64,000 bases of DNA from Shewanella psychrophila (lineage in GTDB: Bacteria > Pseudomonadota > Gammaproteobacteria > Enterobacterales > Shewanellaceae), in contig NZ_CP014782.1 of the NCBI RefSeq assembly GCF_002005305.1, positions 5,084,001 to 5,148,000 on the forward strand, written 5' to 3'. Every line of letters starts with the position of its first letter. The first letter of the stretch is position 1. Both the position numbers and the translations under genes were made by a program. Positions 33,257 through 42,420 of the stretch are shown here, one piece after another. Under the pieces are notes generated by a model, which searched no databases, had not been told where the DNA came from, and saw only the letters and a list, made by a program, of their open reading frames with translations.

Positions 33257-36076
33257 CTATGGCAAGTTGCTACGATTATTTTTTTCTCTCTGCCTAATAA
33301 CATTTGCCGCGAAGACGATTAATACAAAAATAAAAATAAACAGCTGCTGCTGCTCCTTCCAATAGGGATCACAGCTAAACACCAACATGATGAACATTGC
33401 ACTGGCTAACATAAATAATAGGAAGTACCAGCGACTAAACAGTTGTCTTAACCTAAATGCCCAGATAGACGCTACCGCGTAAATAAGCACTAATCCGATA
33501 AGACAATAAATAACCACTCGCAATTGCCATCGTAATGGACAAAGGGTGTTACACACTTTTGTGGCAAGCGTTACCGCAGGAACCAGTGCTGAGAACTCAA
33601 CCTCTTCAGAGACAAAGTAAGTGCTGTTGATCAATTCAGACACCTCAGATGAGAGTGGGTAAGACCAAAATGCGGCGCCTAAATAGCTCCATTTACTGTA
33701 ATTTAAAACTTGCTCTAACTCCTGAAACTTATCGTCGACATTAATCAACGGGATCGTTTTATTGAATATTTTTCCTGCTATATCAGAGTATTGCTTATCA
33801 CCTAACTGAGTTCTTAGCTCTTTCAACAAGCTGACTTTATAGGTTGTCGAGCTTGAAACCTGCTCATTGCTATTAACGGAACCAGATTCTGCCGCCAGCT
33901 CACTAACCCCATGATTATCAATAACTTGTTCATTAATAGATTGCTGTTCACTTATGGATAAGGAGTCGAAATTCATGATAAACAGATTGATATAAGGCTC
34001 AATACGATTAAGATTATCGATCGTGTAAAAGCTAGAACTGTTATCGATGAGGTCGTAGGCTGGCACCAATATGTTGAGATAGTAAGGATCTTCAATCCCT
34101 GCCATATCTGTCTTTTCAGATAGATATAACTGCTGCTTTAACTTTTTAATAAAGCGGATAAACATCTCAAAATCGGCCACGGTTTTAAGTGACCTCAGAT
34201 CTAGATTCAAGGTTACACCGTCAGCCATGGTTCTTTTGGGACTTGTCCCTAAACTCATGATGGGTTTAAACTTATTGATGGCATAACCCCTTAACGGAGT
34301 TTTCACCGTCGTGACAATCTGGTCGATAAGATCATCATTAAAAAGTATCGATACCTCCTCCCCTGATGACTGTAATTGACCATTTGAGAACACCAGATCA
34401 ACCTTCACTCTATGGTTATGAGCATTCACAATAAACTGCGAATTGGGCTTATCGGCTTGCCAATTTGGCGGAGTCGTCACCTTGTTACCCTGAATCGATG
34501 CCGAAAAGTAGGCTAGGCGTGTCAACTTGCTGTAATCGATAGTCAGCTCATTTTCTTGCCAGTATTGATAGAACCCGTAATAGAAACGGGTATTGAGCCC
34601 CTCTAATGCGATATTGTCTGCACAACCACAATCAGGTGTAGCATTCCATTGCAGTGGGTTGTTGACCTCAGTTGGCACCTTCCCCTGCTTTTTAGCGACT
34701 TGATAGAGGTCGATAAGCCCTTGGCTTTTGAGCTGGGTACTGGCTGAATTTGCTAGTAAAAGATCCTTTAACGCAACTTGAAACAGATAAAGGTTGGCAA
34801 AGCTTTGATCAGCCAGCGGCGTCAGTAACTTAAGCTGGTCAGACGAAAGGCTAACAATTGAGTAGCGCTGATAAAGCTGGGTAATGGCTTCACTGTTCAC
34901 GGCATAGCTAGCAGGTTTCACAAGCTGCTTAGTTGTAACGCTAGCAGGCTGCACCGACGACTCAGCAGAACTTTTATCCGCAACTTTAGTTTCAACTTGG
35001 TTTTCTACAGACTTAGTATCTGTTGCCTTAGTGTCTGCTGCACTATCTGCTGTACTATCTTTTGCTTTAGCGGTGTCCTCTGTGATCGTCGTGCTATTGT
35101 CATGCATGGCTGTACTATCATCAGCGGTACTGTCTTTTGTTTTAGTTGAGGTCTTAGTAGCAGACTCTTCTGTGCTCTTGGGGATAGCCGTATTAGCTTT
35201 AACTGCGGCACTACTGTCTTTTGTTTTAGTCACTTTATACTGAGCAGGAGTCACAGTGATCAATTTAGTTAACTCACTCTCCATCTTGTCACTAGCAAGC
35301 TCGCCAATTAAACCCGTTAAGATAGGAGAAAGTACAGCCCCTATCTCAGTATCAGTCTTAAAGGTTTTTGTGGTCGCGGCCTGTAATAGGCTCCCTTGTT
35401 TACTCCAAGTGGTTAAAGTTTCAATATCATTACTTTCCAATAGATAATAATTGTCCACAATCTTTACCGGTGGAGTGTAGTAACGAGGATCGGCTACAAC
35501 TTGTTCCTGCTCCTGTAGATAATATTTATCGAAAATGCTGTGCAACTGAATCGGTGTACCGTAGCAAGCTGGCAAGCCAGAACAGGTCGGCTCACTGATA
35601 AGTTTGAGTTTGATCTGCTGTGAGAGCCATAACTGAAACTCATCACTGGCTAACGCTTGCCGCCATAACGGGTAATTATCGGTGAGCTGCGCCACAGTCA
35701 CTAACGAACTTAGCATGTTAGCGACAAAGTCACTGTTACTACTCTCCTTGCTGGCTTGATTAAACTCATCACAGAAATATCCAAGCCACTTATCGGTTAT
35801 TCGCCCGACTTTACCGTCAGAGAGTAGTTCGCCTGGGCTCTTAAAATCAGCTTGGTAGGAGGCATTATCTTTATAGATAACCGCTAAGTTACTCTGCACC
35901 AGATCGCCGAATATTCTGCTTTTTAATATAGGGTCATGTTTCGTTTTATCTATCTGCGACTGACATAATTGACTCGACGGTGAAGCCTGACTCAGCCCAC
36001 AGAACAGCAGTGAAATCATGACTAGAGGGAGCAAGCGTAATCCATTAAGCCTATAAAGAAAGCGACCAATATTCAT
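33257..36076 (-). CDS. Large membrane-anchored eCIS-cluster protein, unknown
   Basis: A 939-aa protein starting at an ATG that overlaps the ATPase stop codon by one base (TGATG), so translation is coupled. It has an N-terminal signal or anchor (RLLPLVMISLLFCGLSQA), a large polar region, a low-complexity Thr/Ser/Lys/Asp stretch (about 285-390 with many DSTAD/TKxTD units), and three C-terminal membrane segments (about 850-925), ending in a basic tail. It is not one of the standard PVC/Afp parts. The layout suggests an inner-membrane protein with a large periplasmic domain, perhaps for particle attachment or release. Confidence 0.75.
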   Translation of the reverse strand: MNIGRFLYRLNGLRLLPLVMISLLFCGLSQASPSSQLCQSQIDKTKHDPILKSRIFGDLVQSNLAVIYKDNASYQADFKSPGELLSDGKVGRITDKWLGYFCDEFNQASKESSNSDFVANMLSSLVTVAQLTDNYPLWRQALASDEFQLWLSQQIKLKLISEPTCSGLPACYGTPIQLHSIFDKYYLQEQEQVVADPRYYTPPVKIVDNYYLLESNDIETLTTWSKQGSLLQAATTKTFKTDTEIGAVLSPILTGLIGELASDKMESELTKLITVTPAQYKVTKTKDSSAAVKANTAIPKSTEESATKTSTKTKDSTADDSTAMHDNSTTITEDTAKAKDSTADSAADTKATDTKSVENQVETKVADKSSAESSVQPASVTTKQLVKPASYAVNSEAITQLYQRYSIVSLSSDQLKLLTPLADQSFANLYLFQVALKDLLLANSASTQLKSQGLIDLYQVAKKQGKVPTEVNNPLQWNATPDCGCADNIALEGLNTRFYYGFYQYWQENELTIDYSKLTRLAYFSASIQGNKVTTPPNWQADKPNSQFIVNAHNHRVKVDLVFSNGQLQSSGEEVSILFNDDLIDQIVTTVKTPLRGYAINKFKPIMSLGTSPKRTMADGVTLNLDLRSLKTVADFEMFIRFIKKLKQQLYLSEKTDMAGIEDPYYLNILVPAYDLIDNSSSFYTIDNLNRIEPYINLFIMNFDSLSISEQQSINEQVIDNHGVSELAAESGSVNSNEQVSSSTTYKVSLLKELRTQLGDKQYSDIAGKIFNKTIPLINVDDKFQELEQVLNYSKWSYLGAAFWSYPLSSEVSELINSTYFVSEEVEFSALVPAVTLATKVCNTLCPLRWQLRVVIYCLIGLVLIYAVASIWAFRLRQLFSRWYFLLFMLASAMFIMLVFSCDPYWKEQQQLFIFIFVLIVFAANVIRQREKNNRSNLP

Positions 36077-37530
36077 CAAATTGTCCTTCCCTCTTTGCGT
36101 AACTCCTTGGCAATGCCTATGCAAACATCGTGGTGATCGATTTTTTCATAGCCAGACTGAACTGCCGAAATCGCTGCATAACGGATCACATTGGCTATCG
36201 CACCTCCTGCAAGTTCATGCTTTTCTGCTATATCACGTAATGAATCGGTCTCCCCCTCTGGATAGTGTCCATTAAGCATATTGAGCCATAGCTGATAACG
36301 TTGTTCAGCATCTGGCATAGGAAAATAAATCAATGATTGAAAACGTCTTGAAAAGGCATCATCAATATTCGCTCTCAGGTTAGTTGCCAGAATCACAATG
36401 CCGGGAAAATCTTCAATACGTTGCAGTAAATATGCTATCTCTTGATTAGCGTGACGCTCATTGGCGCCTCCCGACTGAGTTCTCGATCCAAACAGGGCGT
36501 CCGCTTCATCAAAGAATAGGATCCAACGCTTATTGCATGCTTGATCAAACAAGTTTGCCAAATTTTTCTCTGTTTCCCCTATATATTTAGAGACCATAGA
36601 AGAGAGATCGATACGATATACATCCAAGCCCAATTCGGCACCTATCAAGGTTGCCGTCAGTGTTTTACCTGTACCTGGAGGTCCATAAAACAAACTACGA
36701 TAGCCAGGCTTTAATGATTTAGATAAGCCCCACTCATCTAAGATTTGAGCTGAATGTTTAATCCAAGTTCTGATCTTGTCTATCTCCGACATGACTTCAT
36801 GCGCTAATACCAGATCGCTCCAATCTAGCTTACTGGTGATCAATTTGGCTGGAAACTGATTGGAGTAATCGAGTTTCTCCGTCACCCCTGTGGTGAACAG
36901 GTTTAGATACTCGACCTGTATTGAGAAAGCACTACTAAAGAATGGCTCCCCTTCGCTAGGGGTGTTAAGGCTGAGCACATTTTGAGTTAGAAATGGATGT
37001 GGTACTTCGAACAGGGCAGCTATGTTTAATCGACTCGTCAAATCCTCGCCAGAAACGACAAATGCGGCGGTCTCACAGGTAGGGAGAAAACCGCTGTGGG
37101 TTTGCCCCTGCTTGCCGCCAAACTCGGTATAAGCACGATCAAAATTACTATTACGGATAAAAAACGTATCGAACAGCTGCGGCTTGATATGGGGGATCAT
37201 TGCCATAACCAACACCAGACGCTCTTCCATTGTTGTTAGATGCTTCTTAACCCATAGCGCATAGTGAGAATGATCGAAACAAAGTTCAGGGATCAATACT
37301 TGCTCAATACTCGTTAGCTCACTCTCTTGCTGAAAATAGAGCTTAACTCTTAAATCCAATACCTGAGAAAACCAATCCAGTTCCCGCAGCAAAGTCGCCG
37401 CATTGGCCTCGATGTGACTCGAGGTGCTTGAAGCTTGATCTTCAGCTTCACTGGTCGTCACAACCTGTAATCCTTTCATCCTTTCATCCTTTTCATTACA
37501 CTCAGGTTTTAGCAATGAACTCATCGCCAT
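36076..37530 (-). CDS. eCIS AAA+ ATPase (Pvc15-like)
   Basis: A 484-aa protein with an N-terminal helical domain (1-240) and an AAA+ module: Walker A GPPGTGKT (283-290), Walker B ILFFDEADALFG (337-348), sensor region LATNL and arginine-finger segment DDAFSRRFQ. In PVC and Afp clusters this ATPase is needed for assembly or cargo loading. The start overlaps the tape-measure gene (ATG at 37530 or, two codons later, 37524), and the stop overlaps the next gene, indicating a tight operon. Confidence 0.92.
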   Translation of the reverse strand: MAMSSLLKPECNEKDERMKGLQVVTTSEAEDQASSTSSHIEANAATLLRELDWFSQVLDLRVKLYFQQESELTSIEQVLIPELCFDHSHYALWVKKHLTTMEERLVLVMAMIPHIKPQLFDTFFIRNSNFDRAYTEFGGKQGQTHSGFLPTCETAAFVVSGEDLTSRLNIAALFEVPHPFLTQNVLSLNTPSEGEPFFSSAFSIQVEYLNLFTTGVTEKLDYSNQFPAKLITSKLDWSDLVLAHEVMSEIDKIRTWIKHSAQILDEWGLSKSLKPGYRSLFYGPPGTGKTLTATLIGAELGLDVYRIDLSSMVSKYIGETEKNLANLFDQACNKRWILFFDEADALFGSRTQSGGANERHANQEIAYLLQRIEDFPGIVILATNLRANIDDAFSRRFQSLIYFPMPDAEQRYQLWLNMLNGHYPEGETDSLRDIAEKHELAGGAIANVIRYAAISAVQSGYEKIDHHDVCIGIAKELRKEGRTI

Positions 37531-40500
37531 TCAACATGTAACACTCGTTCCATCCAGGGAAACTTGATCACCGAAAAACTCCATGGCAAGCTATCAAGTA
37601 ACATGTCAAACGCATTAGTTTGGATCTGTAATTTCCACGCCTCTTTCTCTCGATAAAGCACGCCATCTCGCTGTAAAAATGTCTCTCTTAATCCCTCTGG
37701 TGTCGTTTGACCTAATGTTTTCCAGTTATCGATGATCCCGACCAGTAAACCATCTGCGGTCTCTTTCTCTTTATCTGACAGCTCAATACTATAACGAAGG
37801 GGTTTTGCTGTTTTTATGCCACACAACAGCTTGTTAAGCGTCAACTGATACTCCCCGGCTTCACTCTGGCCTGAAACCATATACTGCAATAACAGTACGC
37901 CACGCTCCTGTGCTTGTTCATCAATAAATTGACCCGACTCGGTATAAGCTAACATGCTAAAAAGTCTGGATATGTATGGCGAAGCAAGCACGACACCCGC
38001 ATTACCAATATGAATTTTATCGCCTTCGTTCTCTAAATCTTCTGCTGTGTTTTGTGCTGGTAATCCATAGATAAGGCGCTCTAATTCGACTAAGCTGAGC
38101 TCTCTTTTCGTCTTACCGGATAAAGGTTTGCTCTGGTTTTTATTGGTTACCACTGGCTGGCTTGGCTTTGAGACAGGAGCTTGTTTAGCGCTCTGGTTTT
38201 CAATTATTTTGATGCATTTCTTTATTTGAGCGGGAGCTAAATTGGTACTAGTTACAGCTTTAAGCTCCCTAACAAGCTGCGCAAAAAACAGTTCTCTAGA
38301 GTTAAACCGATTGTTAGCACTAAAAATGATCGAAGCGGAGACGGCACTGTCATACAGCTTAGTGAGGTAGGCAGTCACAAAATCACTCAGTTCAATCTGA
38401 CGATGACGCAATAAATAATCAATCATAAACAAGCACTGAGGTAGCGGGGCAAGGGTCGCAGCTCTAACGCTACCGCTGACTAGGGCCAATAGGTCGATAA
38501 TCTTCTGTAATGAGAGATATCGCGTTGAAAACAGTAGGATCAGCAGCTCATGACACTCAGTAGCGGGACGATGCTTAAATAACACCTTAGCCACCTCATT
38601 TGAGGAGAGATAGTTAAGCAAGAGAATTTTCAGCCTTGCGGCATCTGAGCTCATCAAGGCTTTCAGACAATAGTTGAAACGAGCTAACAAACTTGCAGAA
38701 ATATTTTGGGAGTTGGCTTGGGATAACTTGACCAATAGCGACTCAAACTCAGTGCTCAAAACCTCTATCGCTTGTTCAGCAGTCACGGATTTACCTACCT
38801 CGGGTACAGCGAGTTTGGGGGGTGATTGATGAGAGGCTATGACTGACAGCTTCATTCTAGCCGAATCTCTCTCGGCCTGATTAGAAATAGCTGCCACTTT
38901 ATCTTCTGTCGTCTGGGGTATGATACTCTTGGCCACATACTTAGTATTAGATGCAGGCCCTACCTGCTCTTTGGTATTTCGACTCAAATAACAGGGAAAG
39001 TCATTCACCTGTAAAACACCATTAGCTAGTGTCACAGGCAGATGATGTGACCGCTCAGATTGCTGGGTTAACGTGTAACTAAAACGATAAACTTGATTAA
39101 AGCCAACTGAGAGACCAATGCGCTGCCGCAGTTCAGAAGTGAGCATATTCAAGCTCGTCACAGGCAGGATTTGTCTCAAGCTATCAATTAACTCGTCAAG
39201 GTGAATATCAGCCAAAGTACGCCAAATATGCAACCACTGAAATGAGCCAAACATAACCCGTTTCAGCCAACTCAATGCCGCGACGGGCTCTTGTCGAAAT
39301 AACTCCGCCAACCAATATATAACTTGCTGAAGTTTAACTTTCATCTCATGTTCTGGCATCTGTTTAGCATTATTAACAGCACAGAAAACATGCTGACTGA
39401 CAAGCGTTAAATCCGCAGTGATCCTTTGATAATGCTCCAACTTCTGTAGCTGAGATTCAGCGCTTAGCTCATCGACATCGAGATGGCTGTCAATTTCAAT
39501 ATTGCTACTCGCTTGTTTATATCGCTGCTGAATACCCGCTCTTGTGTCATTGTCCTTTAAGGTTAATTTGAGCTGCCGGGTCACGAGTTCAGAGAGACAT
39601 CCGCCAACGCCGTGGATCTGATACTCCAGTTCAATGGCCTGTAATAATGCAGTTAGCGTACAGTTTCTAAATTCCGCTACACGGGAGAAAACCCGCATAA
39701 TGAGCTGCTCAGAAAGCTCAGAAATCTCAGTTCCTGAAGCGGCTTCTTCTTTTATTGAGTGCCCTACCGATTGCCAAATCTCACGCCAAATGTAACCTTG
39801 CAGTTGTTTTGAGAATATCATCACTCGTCGCAGTGACATTGAGCTTATAAGTGGCTGTAAAGATGGCTTTCCCTCTGCCCTATCGAATACCCTGAATGTA
39901 TTGAGCGAAGGCAGCCCAACACATAAAATAGAGTGGGAGTTTATTAAGGCTCCAAGCCATTGCTGGCTCTTCGGGTATAACAACTGCAGCAGTGCAGTTA
40001 GTGTTGATTCCGGCAATGCTAACAGGTAGCGACCGATTGCATCTTGCGCACTAGTCATTAAGCCTTGAGATGAAGTATAACGATTAGCTGGTTTCAAAAA
40101 GTAATGCAAGACACGGATCACGAATGCGCGATCACTATTATCTAAATCTTTAATGACCTGTTCTATGCAAGTTGCGTCCCCAGCGGTTAGGGCCAGTATA
40201 AACTGACGATACTGCTGACGGGTTTTGTCTGTTATGTTAACCGGCGCTTGAGCAAGCTCTACAGGCGATAAAGAGGACTCTGTTTGTTTTAGGTTTATTA
40301 CAGGTTCCAGTAATAATTCAGCTAATAACAGTAGCAGCTGCTTTTGCATCTCAGAAGGCGCTTCTAACGAGTAAAAAGCACTGGCAAGATGATGAACAAA
40401 ATCTTGATGATCTAGGTTGTTATGCGCAGCTATTTTGTGAGTGATATAGCCCAAATAACTTAAATTATTAAAGTTGGAGCCCCTTTCAACCAGTAAGTAA

Positions 40501-42416
40501 CTAAAGGTGAATTCCCAAAGCTGCTTAGTTAATTCCCGTTGCTCTATTGGCTTAGCCATCTCTACTTGCTTTAGCTGCAAGGGAGTTTGCTCTATTAGAG
40601 GCTGGATAAATTGCCGTTCTTTAGGTGCCAGCAATCCAAGCGTGTCTCTGAGCATGGTAAGGGTAAAATGAGTCACGATTGCAGTCACACAGATGGGTTG
40701 ATGGCCGTAGAGATACAAACTGGTGATCAGCGCATCAGGATAAGCAGACACATAATGGCTCCAATGCAATTTAAGCCGATCGTAGCGCCCTAAATTCAAA
40801 GCGGTCGCGATATCTTCAAGTGCGATTTGTTCCGCAGTAAGCTTAACCTCATAACTTGCAATTTTTAGCTTTTCATCAAGATTATGATCTGCCAACTCAC
40901 CCTGTAATTGACTCAACAGAACATGCATATTGCGCTTAAGCGCAGACTCCATTGGAAGTGACTCAAGAGTTTGAAGCAATAATTGATGCAGTTGCATCTG
41001 GTTGATATTGTGATGAGATGCATTTTGACGGAGCATGCTTTGCAGGTAGGATTTACGATTAAACTGACTGCCTCGCTCAACCAGCAAGTAGGTTAACGTA
41101 AACAACCAAAATTGCTGCTTACTCTGAGTGTCGCTCAATGTTTTAACTGATGCTGATGACATATCCACAGCACGCTCTTTAGCAGGCTTGAACAATAAAG
41201 AGATCCTGCGGATAAAGTCGCTTTCTGTAGGTTCAATGAGCTCCAATAGCTGCTGCCACATCGACTCACTTAAGGCTTTTGATAAACGATATCTAACCTC
41301 GGCCTGCTGACCTAGATGTGTAACTAGTTTGAGAAATTCTGGGCGGTATTCCCCTATCGCTAAGTGCCATACTGATTGAAGCTGATCAATATCGCCACTG
41401 ATAATAGCCTTGATAAGAAGTGCAGAAACGAGCAAGGTTCGACTGCTCTTTTCCTGCTGTTCTTGATGCTTAACATCATTAAAGTGTGCAAAAAACTCAG
41501 GTTTAAGCTCATCAGAAAGATAGCATTGACCAATATCCACTAATTCAGGAAACCACTCATTGATGGGCTCTACAGCATCCGCAGACTGCCTAGTACTTCC
41601 CGCCAATAGCGCTTTAAACAATGCGCGAATAAAAAATAACTTCTCATTATTCGTTGCCGAATTTAATAAGGCCCCGTTGGCATAAAGTCGTTTTTCTAAT
41701 GCAGAACTTGCGGCATCATCGCCATAGTTGAACATTAATTTGAATAGATAACGTACCTGCTTGATTCGCGATGGTTGAGCAAGCTTTAAAATCAACTCGA
41801 TACTCTTTTCAATCGATAATTGCAAAACCAAGCGACTGAGTAAGTTGTCTAAATAGGGAGAACGATTCAACAGAGCAATGAGCGGCTTAATGTTTCTAAA
41901 TAATGTAGCCACTAGCCAATCTTGCCACCCATGTGATGTGAGTTTCCCCGTCGCAAATGGACTACTCCAAGGAAGTTGACCACGATTCAAAAAATAGCAT
42001 AATTGCTGCCAATCGCTCTCTTCTGAGCTCAACTTGCGAAAGCTAATATCCTTAATTATGCCGTCTGGCTGCTCACTCAAGGTGACCACTGTCAAACCAG
42101 AACTACTACTATTGAGCTCCATCATTTTATCTGACAATGCGGTAACTAATTTCGTTTCTAGTTGGCTAAGATAATCACGGCCATCGAGCTCGCCAAGATC
42201 AATCTCCAACCTATCGATACAGATCTCCCAACCTTGTTGCTGATGCTGCTCAAACACACGATTTATAGCGGGAAGCAAAGTATGCAGTACATAACTATGT
42301 GCTTGTTGCTGAAATCCATCGGCCATAGACTGCCCATCAAAAGACAGATCCAGCACGGCATTTTCAATACGGTGCTTTTTGGCGAGATAGGGCATCGCTA
42401 TTTGAGTATTATCCAT
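37521..42416 (-). CDS. eCIS tape-measure protein with internal repeats
   Basis: About 1631 aa, the longest gene. It begins with the tape-measure family signature: HRIENAVLDLSF...LLPAINRVFEQ...CIDRLEIDLGEL (IDxLExDLG). The body is alpha-helical and repetitive; FTLTYLLVERGSQFNRKSYL and FTFSYLLVERGSNFNNLSYL recur about 198 residues apart, and GD.DQL...W-type units recur too. Such proteins set tube length and may line its lumen. The start is uncertain: ATGs at 42440, 42416 and 42395 are in frame; 42416 follows the upstream stop closely. Confidence 0.88.
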   Translation of the reverse strand: MDNTQIAMPYLAKKHRIENAVLDLSFDGQSMADGFQQQAHSYVLHTLLPAINRVFEQHQQQGWEICIDRLEIDLGELDGRDYLSQLETKLVTALSDKMMELNSSSSGLTVVTLSEQPDGIIKDISFRKLSSEESDWQQLCYFLNRGQLPWSSPFATGKLTSHGWQDWLVATLFRNIKPLIALLNRSPYLDNLLSRLVLQLSIEKSIELILKLAQPSRIKQVRYLFKLMFNYGDDAASSALEKRLYANGALLNSATNNEKLFFIRALFKALLAGSTRQSADAVEPINEWFPELVDIGQCYLSDELKPEFFAHFNDVKHQEQQEKSSRTLLVSALLIKAIISGDIDQLQSVWHLAIGEYRPEFLKLVTHLGQQAEVRYRLSKALSESMWQQLLELIEPTESDFIRRISLLFKPAKERAVDMSSASVKTLSDTQSKQQFWLFTLTYLLVERGSQFNRKSYLQSMLRQNASHHNINQMQLHQLLLQTLESLPMESALKRNMHVLLSQLQGELADHNLDEKLKIASYEVKLTAEQIALEDIATALNLGRYDRLKLHWSHYVSAYPDALITSLYLYGHQPICVTAIVTHFTLTMLRDTLGLLAPKERQFIQPLIEQTPLQLKQVEMAKPIEQRELTKQLWEFTFSYLLVERGSNFNNLSYLGYITHKIAAHNNLDHQDFVHHLASAFYSLEAPSEMQKQLLLLLAELLLEPVINLKQTESSLSPVELAQAPVNITDKTRQQYRQFILALTAGDATCIEQVIKDLDNSDRAFVIRVLHYFLKPANRYTSSQGLMTSAQDAIGRYLLALPESTLTALLQLLYPKSQQWLGALINSHSILCVGLPSLNTFRVFDRAEGKPSLQPLISSMSLRRVMIFSKQLQGYIWREIWQSVGHSIKEEAASGTEISELSEQLIMRVFSRVAEFRNCTLTALLQAIELEYQIHGVGGCLSELVTRQLKLTLKDNDTRAGIQQRYKQASSNIEIDSHLDVDELSAESQLQKLEHYQRITADLTLVSQHVFCAVNNAKQMPEHEMKVKLQQVIYWLAELFRQEPVAALSWLKRVMFGSFQWLHIWRTLADIHLDELIDSLRQILPVTSLNMLTSELRQRIGLSVGFNQVYRFSYTLTQQSERSHHLPVTLANGVLQVNDFPCYLSRNTKEQVGPASNTKYVAKSIIPQTTEDKVAAISNQAERDSARMKLSVIASHQSPPKLAVPEVGKSVTAEQAIEVLSTEFESLLVKLSQANSQNISASLLARFNYCLKALMSSDAARLKILLLNYLSSNEVAKVLFKHRPATECHELLILLFSTRYLSLQKIIDLLALVSGSVRAATLAPLPQCLFMIDYLLRHRQIELSDFVTAYLTKLYDSAVSASIIFSANNRFNSRELFFAQLVRELKAVTSTNLAPAQIKKCIKIIENQSAKQAPVSKPSQPVVTNKNQSKPLSGKTKRELSLVELERLIYGLPAQNTAEDLENEGDKIHIGNAGVVLASPYISRLFSMLAYTESGQFIDEQAQERGVLLLQYMVSGQSEAGEYQLTLNKLLCGIKTAKPLRYSIELSDKEKETADGLLVGIIDNWKTLGQTTPEGLRETFLQRDGVLYREKEAWKLQIQTNAFDMLLDSLPWSFSVIKFPWMERVLHVEWR

Positions 42417-42420
42417 GACC

